Assembly (NCBI RefSeq): GCF_000416235.1
Contig: NZ_ATLO01000004.1
Coordinates: 186,001-250,000 of the forward strand
Length of the DNA: 64,000 nucleotides
Direction of reading: 5' to 3'
Source: Pseudomonas sp. CFII64
GTDB lineage: Bacteria > Pseudomonadota > Gammaproteobacteria > Pseudomonadales > Pseudomonadaceae
Shown here one piece after another: positions 55,809 to 63,674 of this stretch (position 1 is its first letter; each line of letters begins with the position of its first letter). The notes under the pieces are model-generated. The model ran no database searches. It was not told the DNA's origin and saw only the letters and a list, made by a program, of their open reading frames with translations. Made by a program: the position numbers and the translations under genes.

Positions 55809-55839
55809 AGCCCGTTTCTATTCAAGATGCGGGCTTTTT
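55809..55839 (+). terminator. Intrinsic terminator of the ECF42 module
   Basis: AGCCCG (55809-55814) pairs with CGGGCT (55830-55835), followed by a T-run to 55839. Confidence 0.75.
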
Positions 55840-55908
55840 CATGTTTCTGATATGCAGTTGGTAATGTGGCGTGTAAGAAATTTCTTCGCTGAATTTATTT
55901 ATTACAGA

Positions 55909-55923
55909 TGATTGTAATTATCA
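55909..55923. promoter_or_regulatory. Fur-box-like palindrome
   Basis: TGATTGTAATTATCA matches the 7-1-7 Fur consensus TGATAATNATTATCA at 12 of 14 defined positions. It is in a 258-base AT-rich gap (55840-56097) upstream of the stand-alone LuxR-type HTH gene, in which no gene is visible. Iron control of that gene is inference. Confidence 0.4.
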
Positions 55924-56097
55924 TTTGTCGCGTTTAATCTCGCCTTCTATACGCTTGATGGCAATTTGTTTGCGCCGGCGTAGGTCGTAAGTTTAACGAT
56001 TCTTTATTGGCTGTAGGAATAATCGCTACGGGCAGTTATTTTTCAGATTGATCCTACCTTTCAGTCTGGGAATGAATCACTCGCATACAGGTACATC

Positions 56098-56274
56098 ATG
56101 GAGATGACGAGTAGAGAAAAGGAAGTATTGAGTCTGCTGTTGCAGGGGCTTACCAACAAACAAATTGGCCGCCATTTGCGGATAAGTTGGTTTACCGCCC
56201 GGGATCATGTTTCTTCGCTTCTGAAAAAGAATAATGTCCGTAATCGGCTGGAACTCATGGCGTTGCTCAGGTGA
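56098..56274 (+). CDS. Stand-alone LuxR/GerE-type helix-turn-helix protein
   Basis: Protein of 58 residues: LTNKQIGRHLRISWFTARDH within the typical GerE domain beginning TSREKEVLSLLLQGL and ending VRNRLELMALLR. Only the DNA-binding domain is present, with no sensor or receiver part and no room for one upstream in frame. The start ATG at 56098 has only a weak GG-containing stretch upstream. Spacing (131 bases) and strand suggest possible control of the following 236-residue gene. It could be an active short regulator or a remnant of a larger gene. Confidence 0.75.
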   Translation: MEMTSREKEVLSLLLQGLTNKQIGRHLRISWFTARDHVSSLLKKNNVRNRLELMALLR

Positions 56275-56405
56275 GCGGCAATACATGGCAGGCTTGAGCG
56301 TTTCGGCTAACACAACAGTGAAACTGCATAATAGATCCCGATTCAGGGACGATAAACGCTGCACAACACAATAACAAAAGATCTGTTTAGTTTAGGGAGT
56401 CATTC

Positions 56406-57116
56406 ATGAGTGTTTCGTTTATCAAGGAAGACGGTTCGATACGGTGCCTGTCCGGGCATTATCTGCATGAGGGGCGGGGAGACCTTCATGCGTTCCATAC
56501 ACTGGCGGCCAGGCAAGCTACGCTGTCGAACGCCCAGCTGAGTGATCAGCAGGGGCAACTATTAGGGCCGCGGGGACTGCTGATGAACTTTGGCCGACAA
56601 ATCGCGCGCCTCGGCAGACAAGCCCCTTTGCTGGAGGACGTACTGGAACTGGAGGACGGCGCACGGATGGAGTTGGCCGAGCGTTCGGTTCGCTTCGTTC
56701 TCGGTCAGCTTGAGCGCTGCACGGCATGCGACAACCCGTTCAGCGGCACTACCCGCGAGTTCCTGTGTTGTGTGGTGTTCGACGAGGGCGCGCCTTACAC
56801 CCTGGCCGAGCGTTACGCCGCGTCCGAAGCCCTGCGCCAGCAAGACGCCCGGTTCTTTTTCAGACTCATCGCGACGACCGTGAATACCGTCGAGCGTCGC
56901 TTTGTATTTCAGGGGCTGCTCGAACATTTTGATCGCCTGCTGCCGATCGAACAGAGTATCTACCCGCCCGATTATCGTCAGGTTCAGCAGCAACACCTGG
57001 ACCGGGAAGAAACCCTCTACGGCAAGCTTGAACTGGACAAGCCGGTCAACAAACTCCTTGAAGAACACTCGCCGGAATGGCTGCTGGAGAATATGTCTAC
57101 AGTTGATGAAGGATGA
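56406..57116 (+). CDS. Protein of unknown function, 236 residues
   Basis: Soluble protein without signal peptide or membrane helix. Mixed N-terminus (SVSFIKEDGSIRCLSGHYLH) and then mainly helical, with a notable cysteine cluster ERCTACDNPFSGTTREFLCC at about 101-120 that could bind metal or a cluster. The C-terminus is charged (LDREETLYGKLELDKPVNKL). I do not recognise the family. TAGGGAG lies eight bases before the ATG. It follows the short HTH gene and is followed by a REPIN. Base composition is slightly less GC-rich at its 5' side than the flanking genes. Confidence 0.7.
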   Translation: MSVSFIKEDGSIRCLSGHYLHEGRGDLHAFHTLAARQATLSNAQLSDQQGQLLGPRGLLMNFGRQIARLGRQAPLLEDVLELEDGARMELAERSVRFVLGQLERCTACDNPFSGTTREFLCCVVFDEGAPYTLAERYAASEALRQQDARFFFRLIATTVNTVERRFVFQGLLEHFDRLLPIEQSIYPPDYRQVQQQHLDREETLYGKLELDKPVNKLLEEHSPEWLLENMSTVDEG

Positions 57117-57121
57117 TACTT

Positions 57122-57218
57122 GTTGGAGCGAGGCTTGCCCGCGAATAAGCCGGTATATTCAATTCATAACTTATTTTTAATTAATAACTAAGCCTTCGCG
57201 GGCAAGCCTCGCTCCAAC
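57122..57218. repeat. REPIN, family A
   Basis: Arms GTTGGAGCGAGGCTTGCC... from 57122 and the perfect inverse ending 57218, with an unusually AT-rich loop (TTATTTTTAATTAATAAC in its centre), unlike the GC-rich loops of the other copies. Confidence 0.85.
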
Positions 57219-57236
57219 AAAGTTTCCCTTTCGGGC

Positions 57237-58328
57237 TCAGGACGCTGAAGCTTCCATATCCAGTTCCGGCTCGTCATTGGCGGCTAACGCGGCTTCTGCG
57301 GCGCAAATTCGATTACGGCCTGTGGTTTTGGCGACGTAAAGCGCCTTGTCGGCTTCGTTGAGCCAGGCGGCGGCGTCGATCAGGTAAGGCTGATAAGTCG
57401 CAATGCCGATGCTCAGGCTGATGTGCAGGTCCGGCAAGATGGTGTCGCGGTAGTTGGAGACCTCGTGATTGAGCCTCTCCAGAATTTCCCGGGCCAGGAC
57501 TTCGCTGGTGTTGGGCAGGATCACGCAGAATTCATCGCCACCATAGCGGCCCGCCAGGTCGCAGTCCCGCAGGTTGGCCACCAGTGCCGCGCTCATCTGC
57601 TTGAGGACCGCGTCGCCAGTAATGTGGCCGTGGGTGTCATTGATGGACTTGAAGTGGTCGATGTCGATCAGCGCGACGGTGGTCTGGCGGGCCAGCGTCT
57701 GACAGTTGCCGAACTCGACTTGCAGCAGATCTTTCCATGAGCCGTGGTTGATCAAACCCGTCAGGCTATCGGTACGGCTTAGTTTGCCGAGGATATGTTT
57801 GTGTTCGCTCAGCTTGACTGCCAGCCGGTAGCTGGAATACCCGATGAACAACGGATAAATCACCAGCACGGGCAGGCAGGCGTAGATCTGCAGGGCGGTG
57901 CTTTCAGGTACGAACGAGGGGGCAACCAGCAGCGTAGCGATCAGTGCACCGAAGGCCTGGGCAACGCAGCCCAGCAGAAACAGGCGTTGACCGCCCGCCG
58001 CCATGTTGTGCATGCCCATCATCGCCAGGACGGTGACGGTAGGCAGCGGGCTGAAGCCCATGGCCGCAGCCCAGAAGCCGCCCGCGATAGAGTCGCAAAG
58101 GATATTGCGGCGTTCGGCGTAATACGGTTGCGGGGAACGTACTGCCAACCTCAGCGCGATGTGGGGCCAGGCCAGAACGTTGCACGCCATCAACACCCAG
58201 ATCCAGGCCGGCGGGTGCAAGGGATAAAGCGTGGCCGCGACGCTGAAGCAACCGATGCTTACGCCGACACTGCGTGACCAATAGATGCGTCTGGCAAATG
58301 ACAATCCTTTGCCTTCGTAATGCTTCAT
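57237..58328 (-). CDS. MASE2-domain diguanylate cyclase (AdrA/DgcC type)
   Basis: Protein of 363 residues. The N-terminal MASE2 membrane domain (FARRIYWSRSVGVSIGCFSV; MMGMHNMAAGGQRLFLLGCV; VLVIYPLFIGYSSYRLAVKL) is close to E. coli DgcC. The GGDEF domain has an intact active site (YGGDEFCVIL, GGDEF at 263-267) and an RDCD inhibitory site five residues upstream. It makes cyclic di-GMP at the inner membrane; DgcC homologues activate cellulose synthesis. The start at 58328 has GGTGA five bases upstream; an ATG at 58430 would add 34 residues but directly follows a terminator. Confidence 0.88.
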   Translation of the reverse strand: MKHYEGKGLSFARRIYWSRSVGVSIGCFSVAATLYPLHPPAWIWVLMACNVLAWPHIALRLAVRSPQPYYAERRNILCDSIAGGFWAAAMGFSPLPTVTVLAMMGMHNMAAGGQRLFLLGCVAQAFGALIATLLVAPSFVPESTALQIYACLPVLVIYPLFIGYSSYRLAVKLSEHKHILGKLSRTDSLTGLINHGSWKDLLQVEFGNCQTLARQTTVALIDIDHFKSINDTHGHITGDAVLKQMSAALVANLRDCDLAGRYGGDEFCVILPNTSEVLAREILERLNHEVSNYRDTILPDLHISLSIGIATYQPYLIDAAAWLNEADKALYVAKTTGRNRICAAEAALAANDEPELDMEASAS

Positions 58329-58434
58329 CACGTTCACCGGTGTAATGTTGACCGGCCAGAAACCTTGAACTAGACCGAAAGAACGGAGTTTGAGCCTCCG
58401 ACGACGGTTATGGGAAGGGCCTTTTGCCATAATT

Positions 58435-58473
58435 AAAAAAACCGTCACAAATCATGGCGATTTGCGACGGTTT
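58435..58473 (-). terminator. Intrinsic terminator of the MFS gene
   Basis: On the minus strand AAACCGTCGCAAATC pairs with GATTTGTGACGGTTT (one G-U) around a 5-base loop and is followed by TTTTTTAATT. It ends transcription of the MFS gene just before the diguanylate cyclase gene. Confidence 0.88.
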
Positions 58474-58492
58474 GAGGTTCTTTGCGACGTGC

Positions 58493-59689
58493 TTAGTTGG
58501 ATTTCATACGCAGGGTCAATACCGCGGTAATGACGGCGAGCACTGCAATTGCTGCGGCGACATACCCCACATCATGCAAACCCAGGTGTTCGATGGTCAT
58601 GCCGCCGATGACCGAGCCCAGCCCAATCCCGGCGTTGGCCGCTGAAACGTTAAGCGTACCGGCGAGTGCCTGAGCTTGCGGGGCCGCTTTCATGACCCTG
58701 ATCTGGCAGATCGGGAACAGCGCGGTGTGGGCAACGCCCCAGACAAACAGCACCGCGCACAACAGTGGCAACGAACCTGCCGCAGGCACGCTGGTGGTCA
58801 TGCCCAGCGCCAGCAGCACAGCGAAAACGATGGTCGAACCGAGCGGGCTGCGATCAACGTAGCGCCCGCCAAGGCCGTTACCAATCAGACCGACCGCACC
58901 AAACCCCATCAGCCACCAACCCACGTGGGCGGAAGGCACCTGCGCGATGCGCTCCAGGGTATCGGCGAGGTAGGTATAAGCGGCGAACATCGCCGTGAAC
59001 AGCAGGATCGACAGCACCAGATTGGCGATGAAACGCGGGTCACCGAGGATTTTCGCCTGTTTGGCCAGACCGACTTTTGCGGTGGGTGCCAGCGAAGGCA
59101 TGGAGATCCACAGCAGCAACGCCATCAACATCGACAACACCGTCAGCGCCCAGAACGCGCCACGCCAGCCCACCGCGTCAGCGAACAGCGTGCCCAGGGG
59201 AATGCCGAACAGCATGGCAGCGGAAATACCCAGATAAACCTGGGCGACCGCCTTGCCTGCGCGCTCGGGACCGGCCAGCAAACTGGCGGTCTCACTGGCA
59301 GTGCCCCAGAACACCGGCAACGCCAGCGCCGGAATGAAACGGGCGAACGCCAGTACCCAAATGTTACTGGAAACGGCCGCCAGGGCATTGGCCGCGGCGA
59401 AGATCAGCAAGATGATCACGAAGGTACGCTTGCGATCCAGGTGCGAGAGCATCGCCGTCAGCGGCGGGCCAAACAGCATCACCGTAAAGGCAAACAGCGT
59501 CACCAGCAGCCCGGCGTCGGAAATGGAAATGCCCAGATCCCGTGCCATCGATGGCAGCAAACCGATGATCAGGAATTCCGTCGTAACGATCACAAAACCG
59601 GCCAAGGCCAGGATGGCAATGGACAATCCGGCGCCGGTGGATCGCTCGCCGCTGGCTGTGCCAGTGGCGGTGGTGTCAAAAGAAGGCAT
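58493..59689 (-). CDS. MFS efflux transporter, sugar/drug exporter type (AraJ/YdhP-like)
   Basis: Protein of 398 residues with about twelve membrane helices: LSIAILALAGFVIVTTEFLI at the start, loop 2-3 motif AMLSHLDRKRTFVII, and YLGISAAMLFGIPLGTLFAD. The pattern fits DHA1-type exporters such as YdhP and AraJ. The ATG at 59689 is preferred to an in-frame TTG two codons upstream. It is divergent from a LysR gene, now frameshifted, that presumably regulated it. Confidence 0.87.
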   Translation of the reverse strand: MPSFDTTATGTASGERSTGAGLSIAILALAGFVIVTTEFLIIGLLPSMARDLGISISDAGLLVTLFAFTVMLFGPPLTAMLSHLDRKRTFVIILLIFAAANALAAVSSNIWVLAFARFIPALALPVFWGTASETASLLAGPERAGKAVAQVYLGISAAMLFGIPLGTLFADAVGWRGAFWALTVLSMLMALLLWISMPSLAPTAKVGLAKQAKILGDPRFIANLVLSILLFTAMFAAYTYLADTLERIAQVPSAHVGWWLMGFGAVGLIGNGLGGRYVDRSPLGSTIVFAVLLALGMTTSVPAAGSLPLLCAVLFVWGVAHTALFPICQIRVMKAAPQAQALAGTLNVSAANAGIGLGSVIGGMTIEHLGLHDVGYVAAAIAVLAVITAVLTLRMKSN

Positions 59690-59799
59690 AAACAAGACCC
59701 GAAATTAAGAATGCCGCTAGGTTATTAGAGAAACGACTTCTTATCTTTGGTGGTTTTTCCGGGCACTATGGAATTCATTTCATTAATCGGCACGCCGCC

Positions 59800-60700
59800 A
59801 TGATCTCTACCGACCGCCTCAAGGGCATTGTCACCTTCGTCGCCGTGGCCAATGCCGGCAGCTTCACCAGTGCCGCCGAGCGCCTGAACCTGACCAATTC
59901 AGCGGTGAGCAAAAGTGTGGCGCGTCTGGAGAGCCGCCTGGGCATGCGTCTGTTCGAGCGCACCACGCGCAGCCTGTCCCTGACCGAAGAGGGGTCGGCG
60001 TACTACGCCGTTTGCCGACGCATCCTTGACGAGCTTGAAGATGCCGAGACGGCGCTGGCTGCCCAGCGATCCGAGCCGGCCGGCCATCTGCGGGTGGATT
60101 TGCCCGCCTCCTTTGGACGGCTGCAGGTCTTGCCACTGATCCTGCAATTTGCCGAGCAACATCCGAAGCTGCGGCCGCACGTGTCCTTCACCGACCGCTT
60201 TGTGGATTTGCTGGAGGAGGGCGTCGACCTCGCCGTCAGGATCGGCGGCCCGTGGCCACCGTTATCTGGGCACCGAACGGGTGATCTTTTGTGCTGCCCC
60301 GAGTTATCTGCAACGGCACGGCGCGCCGCAAACCGTCGACGACCTGGCCGATCACGCCTGCATTCTGTATGGCAAGTCTTACGGCAGCACCAGCCCGTGG
60401 CTCATCGTCGATGCCGCCGGACAGATTCAAATGCGCATGATGGACGGCCGCATCATCGTCGGCGACGCAGAAGCCCAAGTCGCAGCCGTCGTGGCGGGCA
60501 GCGGTGTTGCGCAGCTGGCGACCTGGCTGATCACCGAACAACTGCAGCGCGGCGAACTGCTGGAAATCCTCCCGCACCTGGCCACCGAAGGCCTGGACCT
60601 GCATCTGGCGTGGCCGCGCAATCGCGAGTCTTTGCCCAAGGTGCACAAGCTGGTTGACTGGCTGTCGGCGGCGTTGCGGGTGGACGGACGCGTGAAATGA
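59800..60700 (+). pseudogene. Frameshifted LysR-family regulator
   Basis: The first frame encodes a good LysR N-terminus (DRLKGIVTFVAVANAGSFTS; LTNSAVSKSVARLESRLGMR) up to VDLAVRIGG, then loses similarity. From about 60254 the next frame continues the expected protein (GHRYLGTERVIFCAAPSYL ... LHLAWPRNRESLPKVHKLVD) to a stop at 60698-60700. The shift lies between 60241 and 60254 and corresponds to one extra base or a loss of two (plus multiples of three). Joined, the two parts give a normal length of about 300 residues. It could be a true recent mutation or a sequence error. Confidence 0.85.
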
Positions 60701-60791
60701 ACATTGACCCGCGTGCAGCCTTAAGCTGCAATGCTGCTCGCCGGATCTACACGGCGCATCGCCTACACTCTCTCGGTAACAGGAAGTCGCC

Positions 60792-61445
60792 ATGCCTGAA
60801 CACGTTATGCCAGAGCTCTCCAGCCTCATCGCGTTCTCACTCATTTGCCTGGGCATGGTTCTGACACCCGGGCCGAACATGATCTACCTGATTTCGCGAT
60901 CGATCTCACAGGGACGCAGGGCAGGCCTGATTTCCCTGACTGGCGTGGGCGTTGGTTTCCTTTTTTACATGCTCTGCGCGGCGTTCGGCATCACCGGGCT
61001 GGTCATGGCCGTGCCCTACGCTTACGACACCCTGCGTTACGCCGGGGCACTGTATTTGCTGTACCTGGGCTGGCAAGCCGTCAAACCGGGCGGTCGCTCT
61101 CCTTTTCAGGTCAAGAACCTGCCCAGGGACAGCAATCGGCAACTGTTCCTCATGGGCCTGATGACCAACCTGCTGAACCCGAAAGTCGCGGTGCTCTATC
61201 TGTCGCTATTGCCGCAGTTCATCACGCTGGACAACGGTGCCAGCGTGCTGAGCCAGTCGCTGATCCTCGGCAGCTGCCAGATCGCCGTCAGCCTCAGCGT
61301 CAACGCCCTGATCGCCATGGGCGCAGGCTCCATCGCCGTGTTCCTCACCCGGCGCCCGACCTGGGCCGTGGTCCAGAAATGGCTGATGGGCACAGTGATG
61401 TTCGGGTTGGCGTTGCGGATGTTGGTGGAGGGGCGACGGACTTAG
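60792..61445 (+). CDS. LysE/RhtB-family exporter
   Basis: Protein of 217 residues with six membrane helices and the LysE motif GMVLTPGPNMIYLISRSISQ; NLLNPKVAVLYLSLLPQF is also typical. It exports amino acids or derivatives. AGGAAG lies six bases before the ATG. It is 91 bases downstream of the frameshifted LysR gene and may have its own promoter there. Confidence 0.9.
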   Translation: MPEHVMPELSSLIAFSLICLGMVLTPGPNMIYLISRSISQGRRAGLISLTGVGVGFLFYMLCAAFGITGLVMAVPYAYDTLRYAGALYLLYLGWQAVKPGGRSPFQVKNLPRDSNRQLFLMGLMTNLLNPKVAVLYLSLLPQFITLDNGASVLSQSLILGSCQIAVSLSVNALIAMGAGSIAVFLTRRPTWAVVQKWLMGTVMFGLALRMLVEGRRT

Positions 61446-61464
61446 CGCATATCAGGAGCGAGTC

Positions 61465-61550
61465 TGGAGCGAGGCTTGCCCGCGAATCATGCACCACGGT
61501 GGGCCAGATTCACCGCGTAATCATTCTTCGCGGGCAAGCCTCGCTCCAAC
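61465..61550. repeat. REPIN, family A
   Basis: Arms TGGAGCGAGGCTTGCCCGCG from 61465 and the inverse ending GCTCCAAC at 61550. Between convergent genes. Confidence 0.8.
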
Positions 61551-61609
61551 GGGCCGTTGTTCACTGAGCAGCCGGGTTTGCTACAAAGGACTGCTTGACT
61601 GCTGCGACC

Positions 61610-62209
61610 TCACTTCTTGTTATCCGTAATCGCCTTCAACAACTCCCCATGGACCTTGGCGTCTTTCTGCAGAGAAATCACATTGACCATCGCCATGCGC
61701 TTGCCCGACGCAGCCGCCACGGTCGTGCTCAGCACCTTGCCACCCTCGACGCTTCCGGCAATATCCAGCTGCCGCACGCCCAGGCCACGGCGCACCATCT
61801 TCTTCTCGCCCAGTTCTTTGAAGTCCTTGTAACTGGCCTTCTGTTGCTCACGGGTGGCAGCGATGACGCCATCCAGGGTCGGGCCGTCATTGCTCGACAC
61901 CTTCTCGCCTGATTCAAGTGGCGTTTCGGTCACGATCACCACGCGTTTGGCGGCCTTGTTCATGTACAGCGAACCGGTCACCCCAGCCGCCTTGGCCTTG
62001 GCGTCGATCTCCGGCATCGGGCTCTTCACGTATTCCTTGGGCAACCGAAACACAAACTTGCCGCCCAGCATCGAGACCTTCTGCCCCGCTGGCGCCTTCT
62101 GGGTCTTCTGCGCCGCATGATGCTTGGTCTCTGCATAAAGGCTGGCGCTGCTCAGGCCGAGGGTAATGGCAGCGATGAACAGCACGGTTTTACAGCTGAA
62201 AAACCGCAT
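61610..62209 (-). CDS. Periplasmic conserved hypothetical protein
   Basis: Protein of 199 residues with a signal peptide (MRFFSCKTVLFIAAITLGLS, cleavage after YAE or nearby). The mature part has a basic Gln/Lys-rich linker (HHAAQKTQKAPAGQK) and then an alpha/beta domain (KFVFRLPKEYVKSPMPEIDA; RRGLGVRQLDIAGSVEGGKV). I recognise it only as a conserved hypothetical of pseudomonads. Function unknown. It is convergent with the LysE gene. Confidence 0.7.
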   Translation of the reverse strand: MRFFSCKTVLFIAAITLGLSSASLYAETKHHAAQKTQKAPAGQKVSMLGGKFVFRLPKEYVKSPMPEIDAKAKAAGVTGSLYMNKAAKRVVIVTETPLESGEKVSSNDGPTLDGVIAATREQQKASYKDFKELGEKKMVRRGLGVRQLDIAGSVEGGKVLSTTVAAASGKRMAMVNVISLQKDAKVHGELLKAITDNKK

Positions 62210-62325
62210 TGGGTTTCCTCATGAAGAGCATTCGAATAGGCGTGACAGATGGCAGGCCAGCAAGTGCTGGCATCCTGCCTGAATGGGGGGATGGATGTCG
62301 AACGCTCGTCGATTGAACGTTGGAG

Positions 62326-63351
62326 TTACTTTTGCGCAGACGAATGCGTGTTCAGTAAGTAGAACTCGTGAAGCTTGGCCTGTAACAGCTTCTTGTCGGG
62401 CAAGCGAGTCTGATATTCGGCAATCAGTGCCGGCGACAGCGACCGGTTCAGGGCGTACTCGACCACTTCATCTTCTTTGCTAGCGCACAGCAGCACGCCA
62501 ATCGCAGGGTTTTCATGCTGCTTGCGCTCGTCACGATCAAGTGCTTCAAGATAAAACCCCAATTTGCCGAGATATTCCGGCTCAAAGCGCCCGACCTTGA
62601 GCTCGAACGCCACCAGACAGTTCAGGCCCCTGTGGAAAAACAGCAGATCCAGCGCAAAATCACGACTGCCAACTTGTACCGGATACTGTGAGCCCACGAA
62701 GCAGAAGTCCCGGCCCAGTTCGCTGAGAAAGTCCTTGAGGCGTTGCACCAAACCACGATGCAAATCAGCCTCGCCGTGCGTCCCCGGCAAGCCGAGAAAC
62801 TCAAGCATGTAGGCATCTTTGAAGATGCTCAGGGCTTCGGGATGAGTTTGTCTCAGCACTGCTGAGACTTTTGCAGGTTGGGTCATCGAGCGTTCGAACA
62901 GCGCTGCTTTGAATTGTCGTTCGAGCTCCCTGCTAGACCACTTTTCCTGGATGGCCATGCGCAGATAAAACTCACGCTCTTCAGCACGCTTGCTCTGGCT
63001 GAGGATGATCAGGTTATGGGTCCAGGGTATTTGTCTCACCAGTGGTGAGACTATTTCGTCATTGCGGTAAGCCTCGTAAAACTGCCGCATGCGGAAGAGA
63101 TTAGGCCGAGTAAATCCACGCAACCCAGGCTGACTTCTGGCCAGATAAATGGCCAGTTGCGCCACGACCCCTTCACCCCATTCTGCCTTGTCGATTTTTT
63201 CGCTGATATAAGCACCCACTTGCCAATACAACTCGATCAGCTGGGTGTTGACGGCCTGTAGCGTAGCTTGGCGAGCGTGGTTAATCAGTAGTGCGACTTC
63301 GGCGAAACCGCTTTCAAGTGTTTCGTTAGCGACGGAGAGTTGCTGGCTCAT
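62326..63351 (-). CDS. YhcG-type PDDEXK nuclease-domain protein (DUF1016)
   Basis: Protein of 341 residues. N-terminal helical DUF1016-N region (ARQATLQAVNTQLIELYWQV; RGFTRPNLFRMRQFYEAYRN; QIPWTHNLIILSQSKRAEER) and C-terminal nuclease fold with YPVQVGSRDFALDLLFFHRG, LNCLVAFELKVGRFEPEYLG and NPAIGVLLCASKEDEVVEYA. The D...ExK residues (Asp in ALDLLFF, Glu-Leu-Lys in FELK) match the PDDEXK core. Such proteins are found as accessory genes near restriction-modification loci and have been linked to DNA recombination; the role here is unknown. Confidence 0.88.
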   Translation of the reverse strand: MSQQLSVANETLESGFAEVALLINHARQATLQAVNTQLIELYWQVGAYISEKIDKAEWGEGVVAQLAIYLARSQPGLRGFTRPNLFRMRQFYEAYRNDEIVSPLVRQIPWTHNLIILSQSKRAEEREFYLRMAIQEKWSSRELERQFKAALFERSMTQPAKVSAVLRQTHPEALSIFKDAYMLEFLGLPGTHGEADLHRGLVQRLKDFLSELGRDFCFVGSQYPVQVGSRDFALDLLFFHRGLNCLVAFELKVGRFEPEYLGKLGFYLEALDRDERKQHENPAIGVLLCASKEDEVVEYALNRSLSPALIAEYQTRLPDKKLLQAKLHEFYLLNTHSSAQK

Positions 63352-63674
63352 TTGGGTGTCCTGCGGCTGGGCAACTGCGAGCGAATGCGTCGCAGGCCGG
63401 TCGAAAAGAGGCGCAAGATAGGCGGTGCAATACAGGCTGTCGAGGCCCTCAAAAGTGCCTGTCAGATAGAGGGTTGCGGCGTAATCACGATCTGGATTTT
63501 TCTTACAAACACCTCTAGATCGCGCTTCACAACAGTGTCGCGTGTTGACTCGGACACGCTATCAAGAACATGCCTACAGGGACGTCGAGCGCAACCGACA
63601 AGAGAAGAATCTTGATCCCGCGAAATGTACATCCCGCATTGCCAGCTGGCGTAGGAGCCAATGCGCTGCTGCGA
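63352..63674. other. Intergenic region without gene
   Basis: About 320 bases with no credible gene on either strand. A single REP-like tail (CGTAGGAGCCAATG near 63650) is the only repeat seen. It should contain the promoter of the minus-strand YhcG gene, but no clear boxes were found. Confidence 0.5.

Noticed and set aside
56077..56364. Minus-strand open frame of 95 residues over the HTH gene
   Set aside because: It is antisense to the clear GerE-domain frame and shows no domain or start signal.
63352..63674. Short plus-strand open frames downstream of the Mrr-like gene
   Set aside because: No ribosome binding site, no family resemblance, and composition expected from non-coding sequence.
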